This document shows, piece by piece, positions 43,847-52,761 of a DNA stretch of 64,000 bases. Made by a program: the position numbers and the translations under genes. This stretch comes from Pseudomonas crudilactis. Its GTDB lineage: Bacteria > Pseudomonadota > Gammaproteobacteria > Pseudomonadales > Pseudomonadaceae. Location: the NCBI RefSeq assembly GCF_013433315.1, contig NZ_WXVV01000013.1, positions 123,990 through 187,989 of the forward strand, in the 5' to 3' direction. The first letter of the stretch is position 1, and the number at the start of each line of letters is the position of its first letter. The notes beneath the pieces were generated by a model that was not told where the DNA came from, made no database searches, and was given only the letters and a program-made list of their open reading frames with translations.

Positions 43847-44959
43847 TTATTTACCCGATTTGATCTTGGTCCAGCTGCGGGTCAGGATGCGCTGAGTCGC
43901 GGCCGGCAAGTCGGCAATCGCGTACAGCTTGGCCAGCACGTCAGCCGGTGGGTAAACGCCCGGGTCGCTGGTGATGTCTTTATCAACCAGTGGGGTTGCA
44001 GCGGCGTTACCGTTCGGGAAGCGTACGGCGTTGGTGATTTCCGCCATGATTTCCGGCTTCTGCAGGAAGGTCATGAACTTGTAGGCGCCTTCGACGTTTT
44101 CGGCATCTTTAGGGATGGCGACCATGTCGTAGAAGCTGCCGGCACCTTCTTTCGGAATGTTGTAGCTGACTTTCACCTTGTCACCGGCTTCAGCAGCGCG
44201 CGACTTGGCCTGGTAGATGTCACCCGAGTAACCCACAGCCACACAGATGTTGCCGTTGGCCAGGTCGGAGATGTACTTGGACGAGTGGAAGTAGGCGATC
44301 GAAGGACGCACCTTCATGATCAGCGCTTCAGCCTTGTCGATGTCTTCTTTCTTCTGGCTGTCGGTTGGCAGGCCCAGGTAGTGCAGCGCCACCGGAATCA
44401 TCTCGGTTGGCGAGTCGAGCAGGCTGATGCCGCAGGATTTCAACTTGGCCGCGTTTTCCGGCTTGAAGATCAGATCCCACGAATCGACCGGCGCGTCGGC
44501 GCCCAGTGCAGCCTTGACCTTCTCGGCGTTGAAGCCAATACCGATCGAGCCCCACATGTACGGGAAGGCATGCTCGTTGCCCGGGTCGCTGACCGACACG
44601 GCTTTGAGCAAGTCAGTGTTGAGGTTCTTCCAGTTAGGCAGCTTGGACTTGTCCAGCTTCTGGTAGACACCGGCCTTGATCTGCTTGGCGAGGAAGTTGT
44701 TCGACGGTACGACGATGTCGTAGCCGGACTTGCCAGCCAGCAGTTTGGCTTCAAGGGTTTCGTTGCTGTCGAAGACGTCGTAGACGACTTTGATACCCGA
44801 CTCGTCTTCAAACTTCTTGATGGTGTCCGGGGCGATGTAGTCGGACCAGTTGTAGACGTGCAACACCTTGTCGTCCGCCTGAGCCGCAGCCGCCATGATT
44901 CCCATCAGGGACATGGCGAGCAGAGTCTTGCCAGCGAGCTTTTTGCCTAATGCCTTCAT
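43847..44959 (-). CDS. spuD: Polyamine-binding periplasmic protein, SpuD position
   Basis: The 370-residue protein has a signal peptide (1-28, ending AAAQA) and mature start DDKVLHVYNWSDYIAPDTI. It is close to P. aeruginosa SpuD in conserved runs such as SNNFLAKQIKAGVYQKLDK and AGSFYDMVAIPKDAENVEG, and it ends RSWTKIKSGK. SpuD prefers putrescine. It lies between the aminotransferase gene and spuE; the 172-bp spacer before it could hold its own promoter. Confidence 0.92.
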   Translation of the reverse strand: MKALGKKLAGKTLLAMSLMGIMAAAAQADDKVLHVYNWSDYIAPDTIKKFEDESGIKVVYDVFDSNETLEAKLLAGKSGYDIVVPSNNFLAKQIKAGVYQKLDKSKLPNWKNLNTDLLKAVSVSDPGNEHAFPYMWGSIGIGFNAEKVKAALGADAPVDSWDLIFKPENAAKLKSCGISLLDSPTEMIPVALHYLGLPTDSQKKEDIDKAEALIMKVRPSIAYFHSSKYISDLANGNICVAVGYSGDIYQAKSRAAEAGDKVKVSYNIPKEGAGSFYDMVAIPKDAENVEGAYKFMTFLQKPEIMAEITNAVRFPNGNAAATPLVDKDITSDPGVYPPADVLAKLYAIADLPAATQRILTRSWTKIKSGK

Positions 44960-45131
44960 GCGTTAATGCTCCAAATTTTTCTTTTTTGAACCACTTTGTT
45001 CAGCGGCCGAACCCGGACAACTGGAACCGCGGCTAGTCTGGCAAGATCCGAGGCGGTCTTTCAAGAAAAGACCAGCCTTTCTGACAGCTTTGAGCGCGAG
45101 CGCCACGGCTCCCCCGCTCAAAGCCTAGCAC

Positions 45132-46496
45132 TTAGCCCTGCAACGCACTGAGGGTCAGGTCCAGACACTTGCGTGCCTTTGTAACCAGCTCATCGATCTC
45201 GGCTTTGCTGATCACCAGCGGCGGCGCGATGATCATGGTGTCGCCCACAGCGCGCATGATCAGGCCGTTGTCGAAGCAGAACTGGCGGCAGATCATGCCG
45301 ACGCCCCTGCCTTCGTAACGCTTGCGCGTGGCCTTGTCCTGCACCAGCTCGATCGCGCCCAACAGACCAACCCCGCGAACTTCACCCACCAACGGGTGAT
45401 CGTTCAGTTCCCGCAGACGTTTCTGCAAATACGGTGCCGTTTCGTTGTGCGCGTTCTCGATAATTTTTTCATCGCGCAGGATGCGGATGTTTTCCAGGCC
45501 CACCGCTGCCGCCACCGGGTGACCGGAGTAAGTGAAGCCGTGGTTGAAATCGCCACCTTCATTGAGCACCGCAACCACGCTATCGCGCACGATCAGGCCA
45601 CCCATCGGGATGTAGCCTGAGGTCAGGCCTTTGGCGATGGTCATCATGTCGGGTTTGAGATCGTAGAAATCGCTACCGAACCACTCACCGGTGCGGCCGA
45701 AACCGCAGATCACTTCGTCCGCCACGAACAGGATGTCGTACTTGGCGAGGATTTCCTTGATGCGCGGCCAGTAGCTGTCGGGCGGAATGATCACACCGCC
45801 GGCACCCTGGATCGGCTCGGCAATAAAAGCACCGACGTTGTCGACGCCGACTTCGAGAATCTTCTCTTCCAGCTGATTGGCTGCCCAGATGCCGAACTCT
45901 TCCGGGGACATGTCGCCGCCTTCGGCAAACCAGTACGGCTGCGCGATGTGGACGATGCCCGGGATCGGCAAGTCGCCTTGTTCGTGCATATAAGTCATGC
46001 CACCAAGGCTCGCGCCGGCCACGGTCGAACCGTGATAACCGTTCTTGCGGCTGATGATGACTTTCTTGTTCGGCTGGCCCTTGATCGCCCAATAGTGGCG
46101 AACCATGCGCAGCATGGTGTCGTTGCCTTCGGAACCGGAACCGGTGAAGAACACATGGTTCATGCCTTCCGGTGCCACGTCGGCGATTGCCTTGGCCAGT
46201 TCCAGTGCCGGCGGGTGCGCGGTCTGGAAAAACAGGTTGTAGTACGGCAGCTCACGCATCTGTTTGGCAGCCGCATCGGCCAGCTCATCGCGACCGTAAC
46301 CGATGGCCACGCACCACAGCCCGGCCATGCCGTCGAGAATCTTGTTGCCTTCGCTGTCCCACAGGTAAACGCCCTTGGCGTTGGTGATGATCCGCGGGCC
46401 TTTCTCTTTCAGCTGCTTGAAGTCGCTGAACGGGGCCAGGTGGTGATCATTGCTGAGTGCTTGCCACTCGCGGGTTTGCGGGTTGTTGCTGGTCAT
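45132..46496 (-). CDS. spuC: Polyamine:pyruvate aminotransferase
   Basis: The 454-residue class III PLP aminotransferase removes an amino group from putrescine or other diamines. The PLP lysine is in MMTIAKGLTSGY, the cofactor aspartate is in LFVADEVICGFGRTGEWFG, and the phosphate contact is GSGSEGNDT. It is 57 bp downstream of the spuB glutamine-synthetase-like gene and upstream of the transport genes, matching SpuC. Confidence 0.93.
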   Translation of the reverse strand: MTSNNPQTREWQALSNDHHLAPFSDFKQLKEKGPRIITNAKGVYLWDSEGNKILDGMAGLWCVAIGYGRDELADAAAKQMRELPYYNLFFQTAHPPALELAKAIADVAPEGMNHVFFTGSGSEGNDTMLRMVRHYWAIKGQPNKKVIISRKNGYHGSTVAGASLGGMTYMHEQGDLPIPGIVHIAQPYWFAEGGDMSPEEFGIWAANQLEEKILEVGVDNVGAFIAEPIQGAGGVIIPPDSYWPRIKEILAKYDILFVADEVICGFGRTGEWFGSDFYDLKPDMMTIAKGLTSGYIPMGGLIVRDSVVAVLNEGGDFNHGFTYSGHPVAAAVGLENIRILRDEKIIENAHNETAPYLQKRLRELNDHPLVGEVRGVGLLGAIELVQDKATRKRYEGRGVGMICRQFCFDNGLIMRAVGDTMIIAPPLVISKAEIDELVTKARKCLDLTLSALQG

Positions 46497-46553
46497 GCCA
46501 ATTCTCCTTGTTATCGGTGAAGGCGCGGCTTTTTCAGGGCCGCGCCTGGCGTA

Positions 46554-47912
46554 TCAGACGGCGAAGAGCAGGTACTCACGCTCCCAGGAACTGATCACGC
46601 GCTTGAAGTTTTCATGCTCGGCCCGTTTTACCGCGACGTAGCCAGTGATGAAGGTTTTGCCCAGGTACTTCTCGATGGTCGCGCTGTTTTCCATGCGCTC
46701 CAGCGCATCTTCGATGGTCAACGGCAGGCGCAGGTTGCGGCGCTCGTAACCACGACCCACCACTGGCGCGCTCGGGTTGAGACCTTCGACCATGCCGATG
46801 TAACCGCAGAGCAGGCTCGCGGCAATCGCCAGGTACGGGTTGGCGTCGGCGCCCGGCAAGCGGTTTTCCACGCGGCGGTTCTGCGGGCCGGCATCCGGTA
46901 CGCGCAGGCCGACGGTGCGGTTCTCTTCGCCCCACTCGACGTTGACCGGTGCCGAGGTGTCCGGCAGGAAGCGGCGGAACGAATTGACGTTCGGCGCGAA
47001 CAGCGGCAACAACTCAGGAATCAGTTTCTGCAAACCACCGATGTGGTGCAGGAACAACTGGCTCATGGTCCCGTCTTCGTTGGAGAAGACGTTCTTGCCG
47101 GTCTCGATGTCGATGATGCTCTGGTGCAAGTGCATCGCACTGCCTGGCTCACCGGTCATCGGCTTGGCCATGAAAGTCGCGGCCACGTCGTGCTTGAGCG
47201 CGGCTTCGCGCATGGTGCGTTTGAACACCAGAATCTGGTCGGCCAGCGACAGTGCGTCGCCGTGACGGAAGTTGATTTCCATCTGCGCCGTACCGTCCTC
47301 GTGGATCAGCGTGTCGAGGTCCAGCTCCTGCAGTTCGCACCAGTCGTAGACGTCTTCGAACAGCGGATCGAATTCGTTCGCCGCTTCAATGGAGAACGAC
47401 TGACGACCGATTTCCGGACGGCCCGAGCGGCCAATCGGCGGCTGCAACGGATAGTCAGGGTCGTCGCTGCGCTTGGTCAGGTAGAACTCCATTTCAGGCG
47501 CCACGATCGGCTGCCAGCCCTTGTCGGCATAGAGTTTCAGAACTTTTTTGAGGACGTTGCGTGGCGACAGTTCGATCGGGTTGCCTTGCTTGTCGTAGGT
47601 GTCGTGGATCACCTGCGCAGTCGGCTCGATAGCCCATGGCACCATGTACACGGCGTTCTGGTCGGGGCGGCAGATCATGTCGATGTCGGCCGGGTCGAGC
47701 AGTTCGTAATAGATGTCGTCTTCGACGTAGTCGCCGGTCACGGTCTGCAGCAGCACGCTCTCGGGCAGGCGCATGCCTTTTTCGGCGATGAACTTGTTGG
47801 TCGGCGAAATCTTGCCCCGGGTGATCCCGGTCAAGTCGGCGATCATGCATTCGACTTCTGTGATCTTGTGGTCTTTCAACCAATCGGTGAGCTGGTCGAG
47901 GTTGTTACTCAT
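46554..47912 (-). CDS. spuB: Gamma-glutamylpolyamine synthetase
   Basis: The ATG at 47912 with AGAGG upstream gives 452 residues; frame upstream of it is spurious. It is a type-I-like glutamine synthetase paralogue: substrate-metal motifs EMEFYL, GTAQMEINFRHGD, MHLHQSI, NSFRRFLPDTSAP and the final RVENRLPGADANPYLA. PuuA/SpuB-type enzymes join glutamate to putrescine or other polyamines as the first step of the gamma-glutamylation route. It is first in the spuBCDEFGH transcript now that spuA upstream has decayed. Confidence 0.92.
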   Translation of the reverse strand: MSNNLDQLTDWLKDHKITEVECMIADLTGITRGKISPTNKFIAEKGMRLPESVLLQTVTGDYVEDDIYYELLDPADIDMICRPDQNAVYMVPWAIEPTAQVIHDTYDKQGNPIELSPRNVLKKVLKLYADKGWQPIVAPEMEFYLTKRSDDPDYPLQPPIGRSGRPEIGRQSFSIEAANEFDPLFEDVYDWCELQELDLDTLIHEDGTAQMEINFRHGDALSLADQILVFKRTMREAALKHDVAATFMAKPMTGEPGSAMHLHQSIIDIETGKNVFSNEDGTMSQLFLHHIGGLQKLIPELLPLFAPNVNSFRRFLPDTSAPVNVEWGEENRTVGLRVPDAGPQNRRVENRLPGADANPYLAIAASLLCGYIGMVEGLNPSAPVVGRGYERRNLRLPLTIEDALERMENSATIEKYLGKTFITGYVAVKRAEHENFKRVISSWEREYLLFAV

Positions 47913-48006
47913 AAATGCCTCTGGGCTGAGTCTCCTGACGTGTGTCAGGCAAAGTTTGACGCCGGGGCGTCGCGTTAAAGGGGGCTTGCTTGTGCGCAGT
48001 GCGGGC

Positions 48007-48363
48007 TTACGCCGGGCACCGCGCATAGACAATGAAAGAGGAGCTTACCTGCCCTTTACGCTGGCGTTGCATTTCCTGTGCACACTCAAGGCGTGCAGAA
48101 TCATGAGCACGGCTGAGGAAGCCGCACAGGCTTTGGAAATGAAAGCGATCTATAGTGGAAGGAGACGCCATAAACAGGATGCTTTCCCGTACGTCCAGAA
48201 TATCGGACGCTGGCGCTTGAACGGCCATGGACGGGAACATCGTCGGCAAGCGGCAAGCCTTGCTGGCTGCGCTACGGACGGATTTGTCGCCACTGATGTG
48301 ATGAGCATGCAGACCGGACTGTTGCGAGCAGTCGGTGATGCCGATTAACGGCAGGCGAGACAT
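48007..48363 (-). pseudogene. spuA: spuA (gamma-glutamyl hydrolase) remnant
   Basis: The 118-codon frame begins MSRLPLIGITDCSQQSGLHA, which matches the N-terminus of class-I glutamine-amidotransferase-like gamma-glutamyl-GABA/polyamine hydrolases (SpuA/PuuD), and stays recognisable through HHISGDKSVRSAASKA, DILD, and ASPSTIDRFHFQ (about residue 77). After that it loses similarity. The family is ~250 residues; the nucleophile cysteine region (GICRG) and the HPE motif are absent. The position, directly between spuI and spuB and on the spuB strand, is where spuA lies in P. aeruginosa. The likely history is a large internal deletion plus decay; the rest of the spacer to 47913 is noncoding. Confidence 0.8.
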
Positions 48364-48641
48364 GAAGCACCCCGGTATTATTGCTGTTATGGGTTTGATC
48401 GGAGCTTAGCCTTGTTCATTTTTTTACACAACACCCCCGTAAAAAATACAACACGGCCTGCTCAAGCCTGCGGGTGCACAGTCTCCCAAGGACAAAAAAA
48501 CACCCGAAAATGCCCCATAAATGCCCTCACAGCGCTTTTTTAGGGCAAAAAAGGCCTCGCTTGACTTCGGCAGGCCGTTCGGGTTGACTGAAACCAGAAA
48601 AGATCAATGATTGATATTTTTAACAACAAAGGTGTTGCATC
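48364..48641. promoter_or_regulatory. Divergent control region spuA remnant/spuI
   Basis: A 278-bp noncoding spacer with A/T-rich patches (ttcatttttttacacaac, ccgtaaaaaatacaacac, gcgcttttttagggcaaa). It should hold the spuI promoter and the ancestral spuABCDEFGH promoter. No dyad matching a known regulator was recognised. Confidence 0.45.
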
Positions 48642-50018
48642 ATGTCGGTACCCCCGCGTGCCGTTCAGCTTAACGAAGCGAACGCGTTCCTTAAGGAACA
48701 TCCTGAGGTTCTGTACGTTGACCTTCTGATTGCGGATATGAATGGTGTGGTGCGCGGCAAGCGCATTGAACGCACCAGCCTCCACAAGGTTTACGAGAAA
48801 GGCATCAACCTGCCGGCCTCTCTATTTGCTCTGGATATCAACGGTTCAACGGTGGAAAGCACCGGCCTGGGCCTGGACATCGGCGACGCCGATCGTATCT
48901 GCTATCCGATCCCCGATACCCTGTGCAACGAGCCATGGCAGAAGCGCCCGACCGCGCAACTGTTGATGACCATGCACGAACTCGAAGGCGATCCTTTCTT
49001 CGCCGATCCGCGCGAAGTGCTCCGTCAAGTTGTTGCAAAGTTTGACGAGCTCGGCCTGACCATCTGCGCCGCCTTCGAACTCGAGTTCTACCTGATCGAC
49101 CAGGAAAACGTGAACGGCCGTCCACAGCCGCCACGCTCGCCGATCTCCGGCAAACGTCCGCACTCGACTCAGGTTTACCTGATCGACGACCTCGACGAAT
49201 ACGTCGACTGCCTCCAGGACATTCTGGAAGGTGCCAAAGAGCAAGGCATCCCAGCCGACGCCATCGTCAAGGAAAGTGCCCCGGCGCAGTTCGAAGTGAA
49301 CCTGCACCACGTCGCCGACCCGATCAAGGCCTGCGACTACGCGGTACTGCTCAAGCGCCTGATCAAGAACATCGCCTACGACCATGAAATGGACACCACC
49401 TTCATGGCCAAGCCGTACCCGGGCCAGGCAGGTAATGGTCTGCACGTACACATTTCGATTCTGGATAAAGAAGGCAAAAACATTTTTGCCAGCGAGGATC
49501 CCGAGCAGAACGCCGCGCTGCGTCACGCGATCGGCGGTGTGCTCGAGACCCTGCCCGCGCAGATGGCTTTCCTCTGCCCGAACGTCAACTCGTACCGTCG
49601 TTTCGGCGCACAGTTCTACGTGCCGAACTCACCGTGCTGGGGCCTGGACAACCGCACCGTGGCGATTCGCGTACCGACCGGCTCGTCCGATGCCGTGCGT
49701 ATCGAACACCGCGTGGCCGGTGCTGACGCCAACCCGTATCTGTTGATGGCTTCGGTACTGGCCGGCGTGCATCACGGTCTGACCAACAAGATCGAGCCGG
49801 GCGCGCCAGTCGAAGGCAACAGCTACGAGCAGAACGAGCAAAGCCTGCCGAACAACTTGCGCGATGCCCTGCGCGAGCTGGACGACAGCGAGGTGATGGC
49901 CAAGTACATCGATCCGAAGTACATCGATATCTTCGTCGCCTGCAAGGAAAGCGAGCTGGAGGAGTTTGAACACTCCATCTCCGACCTTGAGTACAACTGG
50001 TATCTGCATACCGTTTAA
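48642..50018 (+). CDS. spuI: Gamma-glutamylpolyamine synthetase, divergent paralogue
   Basis: The 458-residue glutamine synthetase paralogue starts behind AAAGG and carries AAFELEFYLIDQ, SAPAQFEVNLHH, NGLHVHISI, NSYRRFGAQFYVPNSP and VRIEHRVAGADANPYL. It is related to, but distinct from, SpuB. In P. aeruginosa spuI is divergent from spuA and supports growth on polyamines, with substrate preferences differing between paralogues. It is followed by a strong terminator. Confidence 0.92.
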   Translation: MSVPPRAVQLNEANAFLKEHPEVLYVDLLIADMNGVVRGKRIERTSLHKVYEKGINLPASLFALDINGSTVESTGLGLDIGDADRICYPIPDTLCNEPWQKRPTAQLLMTMHELEGDPFFADPREVLRQVVAKFDELGLTICAAFELEFYLIDQENVNGRPQPPRSPISGKRPHSTQVYLIDDLDEYVDCLQDILEGAKEQGIPADAIVKESAPAQFEVNLHHVADPIKACDYAVLLKRLIKNIAYDHEMDTTFMAKPYPGQAGNGLHVHISILDKEGKNIFASEDPEQNAALRHAIGGVLETLPAQMAFLCPNVNSYRRFGAQFYVPNSPCWGLDNRTVAIRVPTGSSDAVRIEHRVAGADANPYLLMASVLAGVHHGLTNKIEPGAPVEGNSYEQNEQSLPNNLRDALRELDDSEVMAKYIDPKYIDIFVACKESELEEFEHSISDLEYNWYLHTV

Positions 50019-50035
50019 GCGGATTGCAGCTTCAG

Positions 50036-50078
50036 GAAAAACGCCGTTGGCTGATTCAGCCAACGGCGTTTTTTTATG
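50036..50078 (+). terminator. Rho-independent terminator after spuI
   Basis: ACGCCGTTGGCTGA and its complement form a long stem followed by seven U residues on the plus strand. Confidence 0.93.
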
Positions 50079-50159
50079 GCCGCCTGCGGCGGTTCGCTGG
50101 CCGACAAGACAACACACAAGCCGGCTCGTACAATGCCCGCTGCCCCGCAGGAGACTTCC

Positions 50160-50786
50160 ATGACGCGACCCGCCCCCGTCCGCAAACCCCGTGCCCGCAG
50201 CCAGGCGCGCATCGATTCGATACTCGACGCCGCGCGTACGCTGCTGGCCGCCGAGGGTGTGGCGAGTCTGTCGATCTACAGCGTTGCCGAGCGCGCGCAG
50301 ATTCCGCCCTCCTCCGTGTACCACTTCTTTGCCAGCGTCCCGGCGCTGCTTGAGGCGCTGACGGCAGACGTACACGCGGCGTTCCGTGCCTGCCTGCAAG
50401 CACCGATCGATCATGAAGCCTTGCATGACTGGCGTGATCTGTCGCGACTGGTCGAACAACGGATGCTGGAGATCTACGACGAAGACGCCGCCGCACGGCA
50501 GTTGATCCTCGCGCAACATGGTTTGACCGAAGTGACCCAGGCTGACCGCCAGCACGATATTGAGTTGGGCGATCTGATGCACAAGCTCTTCGATCATCAC
50601 TTCGAGTTGCCGAGGCTGCCGGAGGATGTCGATGTGTTTGCCCTGGCGATGGAGTTGGGTGACCGGGTTTATGCGCGCTCGGTGCAGCAGCACGGGCAGA
50701 TCACTCCGCGCATGGCCGAGGAAGGAATGCGCGTGTTTGATGCTTATATCGGCCTGTATCTGCCGCCGTATCTGCCTAAACGCTAA
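50160..50786 (+). CDS. TetR-family regulator
   Basis: The ATG at 50160 follows AGGAG and gives 208 residues. The N-terminal helix-turn-helix is SQARIDSILDAARTLLAAEG ... VAERAQIPPSSVYHFFAS. The C-terminal ligand domain has no recognisable signature. Neighbours are spuI upstream, separated by a terminator, and the convergent ssu operon, so its target is not evident from context. Its stop codon is embedded in a palindromic repeat. Confidence 0.87.
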   Translation: MTRPAPVRKPRARSQARIDSILDAARTLLAAEGVASLSIYSVAERAQIPPSSVYHFFASVPALLEALTADVHAAFRACLQAPIDHEALHDWRDLSRLVEQRMLEIYDEDAAARQLILAQHGLTEVTQADRQHDIELGDLMHKLFDHHFELPRLPEDVDVFALAMELGDRVYARSVQQHGQITPRMAEEGMRVFDAYIGLYLPPYLPKR

Positions 50787-50860
50787 AAGATCGCAGCCTT
50801 CGGCAGCTCCTACATTGGAACGCAATCCCCTGTAGGAGCTGCCGAAGGCTGCGATCTTTT
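50785..50860. repeat. Palindromic repeat, same family as at 13459
   Basis: AAAGATCGCAGCCTTCGGCA and its inverted partner flank a ttggaacgcaatcccc loop. The left arm begins inside the TetR stop codon. Confidence 0.87.
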
Positions 50861-50875
50861 GCTCTTCAAGACACA

Positions 50876-50913
50876 AAAACCCCGAAGGGCTCACGCCCTC
50901 CGGGGTTGTTTTT
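50876..50913. terminator. Bidirectional terminator between TetR gene and ssuF
   Basis: AACCCCGAAGGGC-tcac-GCCCTCCGGGGTT with U-runs on both strands, suited to ending both convergent transcripts. Confidence 0.9.
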
Positions 50914-50924
50914 TACTCACTGGC

Positions 50925-51140
50925 TTACAACTTGGCGATCGACACCTCGGTGGATTTCACAAACGCGATCACTTCGCTGCCGACCACCAGTTCCAGCTCT
51001 TTGACCGAGCGGGTGGTGATCACCGAAGTGACGATGCCCGAAGCGGTCTGCACGTCGATTTCCGACAGCACGTCGCCGAGGACGATTTCCTTGATCGAGC
51101 CTTTGAACTGGTTACGGACGTTGATGGCTTTGATAGTCAT
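50925..51140 (-). CDS. ssuF: Molbindin-like TOBE protein SsuF
   Basis: The 71-residue protein is a single Mop/TOBE domain (MTIKAINVRNQFKGSIKEIV ... SVKELELVVGSEVIAFVKSTEVSIA). It is the last gene after ssuB, matching the ssuEADCBF order of P. putida, where the small molybdopterin-binding-like SsuF is needed for sulfonate use by an undefined mechanism. Its ligand may be an oxyanion such as molybdate. Confidence 0.9.
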   Translation of the reverse strand: MTIKAINVRNQFKGSIKEIVLGDVLSEIDVQTASGIVTSVITTRSVKELELVVGSEVIAFVKSTEVSIAKL

Positions 51141-51167
51141 GGCAATGATTCCTGTCGTTTGCTTGAG

Positions 51168-51974
51168 TTATTGAGCCCAACGCAGTTGCGTAGGCAGTGG
51201 TGAAACAGGTTCCGGCGCCGGCGGTTCGCCGGGCAGGGAGAGAACACGGTTAAGCACTTCGGTTTCCAGCGCTGCCAGTCGGTGCGAACCACGCACCCGC
51301 GGCCGCGGCAGCTCCACATGCAGGTCGAGGCCGACTTCGCCGTCCTCGATCAGAATCACCCGGTCGGCAATCGCCACCGCTTCGCTGACGTCGTGGGTCA
51401 CCAGCAGCACGGTGAAGCCGTGTTGCTGCCAGAGACGTTCGATCAGTTGCTGCATTTCAATACGGGTCAGCGCATCCAGTGCACCGAGCGGTTCATCGAG
51501 CAACAGCAGCCGCGGTTGATGGATCAGCGCCCGCGCCAGCGCGACACGCTGCTTCTGTCCGCCAGACAACGCCGCCGGCCACTCATTGGCCCGATAGGCC
51601 AGACCCACCGCGTCCAGCGCTTCAAGCGCCTTCGGACGCCAGTTGCCTTTAAGGCCGAGGCCGACGTTGTCGATGATCTTTTTCCATGGCAGCAAACGCG
51701 CTTCCTGGAACATCAATCGGGTGTCTTCCCGCGCATCACTGAGCGGCGCAGAACCGGCCAGCAAGTCGCCGCCAGTCGGTTGATCGAGGCCGGCGAGCAA
51801 GCGCAGCAAGGTACTTTTGCCGCAGCCACTGCGCCCGACTACGGCGACGAACTGCCCCGCCGGAATGTGCAGATCAATGTCACGCAGCACCTGCCGCGCG
51901 CCAAAGGTTTTCTGCAGATTGCGCACCGCCAGCGGAATCCCGCGCAGCAGGCGTGGAGGTTGTTGAGCGGTCAT
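51168..51974 (-). CDS. ssuB: Aliphatic sulfonate ABC transporter ATP-binding protein
   Basis: The ATG at 51974 overlaps the ssuC stop by 4 bp and gives 268 residues. Walker A is GRSGCGKST at 47-55, the signature is ALSGGQKQR, Walker B is LLLLDEPLGALD and the switch His is in LLVTHDVSEA. It belongs to the nitrate/taurine/sulfonate (TauT) class of ATPases and is 27 bp upstream of ssuF. Confidence 0.93.
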   Translation of the reverse strand: MTAQQPPRLLRGIPLAVRNLQKTFGARQVLRDIDLHIPAGQFVAVVGRSGCGKSTLLRLLAGLDQPTGGDLLAGSAPLSDAREDTRLMFQEARLLPWKKIIDNVGLGLKGNWRPKALEALDAVGLAYRANEWPAALSGGQKQRVALARALIHQPRLLLLDEPLGALDALTRIEMQQLIERLWQQHGFTVLLVTHDVSEAVAIADRVILIEDGEVGLDLHVELPRPRVRGSHRLAALETEVLNRVLSLPGEPPAPEPVSPLPTQLRWAQ

Positions 51975-52753
51975 GCCGCACCTCCTTTGGCAACCTGATA
52001 AGCCGGGTGCCAGCGCAACCACACACGCTCAAGTCCACGGGCGGCGAGGTCGGCGAGTTTGCCGAGCACGGCGTAAAGCAGGATCGCCAGCACCACCACG
52101 TCGGTCTGCAAAAACTCGCGGGCGTTCATCGCCAGATAACCGATGCCGGAGCTGGCGGAAATGGTTTCGGCGACGATCAGCGTCAGCCACATAAAGCCCA
52201 GGGCGAAACGCACACCGACCAGAATCGAAGGCAGCGCACCCGGCAGAATCACCTGCCAGAACAGACTGAAACCGCTCAAGCCATAACTGCGCGCCATCTC
52301 CACCAGCGCAGGGTCGACGTTGCGGATGCCGTGATAAGTGTTGAGGTAGATCGGGAACAACGTGCCCAGCGCCACCAGAAAAATCTTCGCTGACTCGTCG
52401 ATGCCGAACCACAGGATCACCAGCGGAATCAGCGCCAGATGCGGCACGTTGCGGATCATCTGCACCGAGCTGTCGAGCAGGCGTTCGCCCCATTTCGACA
52501 GGCCGGTGATAAAGCCCAGGACCAGACCGATGCTGCCGCCGATGGTGAAACCGAGGGCCGCACGCCAGCCGCTGATCGCCAGATGCGTCCAGATTTCACC
52601 GCTGCGCACCAGGCTTACGCCGGCTTCGATCACCGCCACCGGTGCCGGCAGAATCCGTGTCGACAACCAACCCGCCGACACCGACAACTGCCACACCGCC
52701 AGCAACAACACCGGCAACGCCCAGGGCGCGAGGCTGTGGATGATTTTCTTCAT
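51971..52753 (-). CDS. ssuC: Aliphatic sulfonate ABC transporter permease
   Basis: The 260-residue permease has six hydrophobic segments and the EAA-type loop VEMARSYGLSGFSLFWQVILPGALP. Sequence pattern and gene order (ssuD upstream, ssuB downstream) identify SsuC. It starts 8 bp after the ssuD stop and overlaps ssuB, so translation is coupled. Confidence 0.94.
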   Translation of the reverse strand: MKKIIHSLAPWALPVLLLAVWQLSVSAGWLSTRILPAPVAVIEAGVSLVRSGEIWTHLAISGWRAALGFTIGGSIGLVLGFITGLSKWGERLLDSSVQMIRNVPHLALIPLVILWFGIDESAKIFLVALGTLFPIYLNTYHGIRNVDPALVEMARSYGLSGFSLFWQVILPGALPSILVGVRFALGFMWLTLIVAETISASSGIGYLAMNAREFLQTDVVVLAILLYAVLGKLADLAARGLERVWLRWHPAYQVAKGGAA

Positions 52754-52761
52754 GGCGCGCC

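Noticed and set aside
45055..45073. Hairpin GGTCTTT-caaga-AAAGACC upstream of spuD
   Set aside because: No U-run follows on either strand and the stem is short; it could be chance, so it was not called as an attenuator.
47773..48348. A 191-codon plus-strand frame over the spuA remnant
   Set aside because: It crosses the start of spuB and shows no family resemblance; the minus-strand frame is the one matching SpuA.
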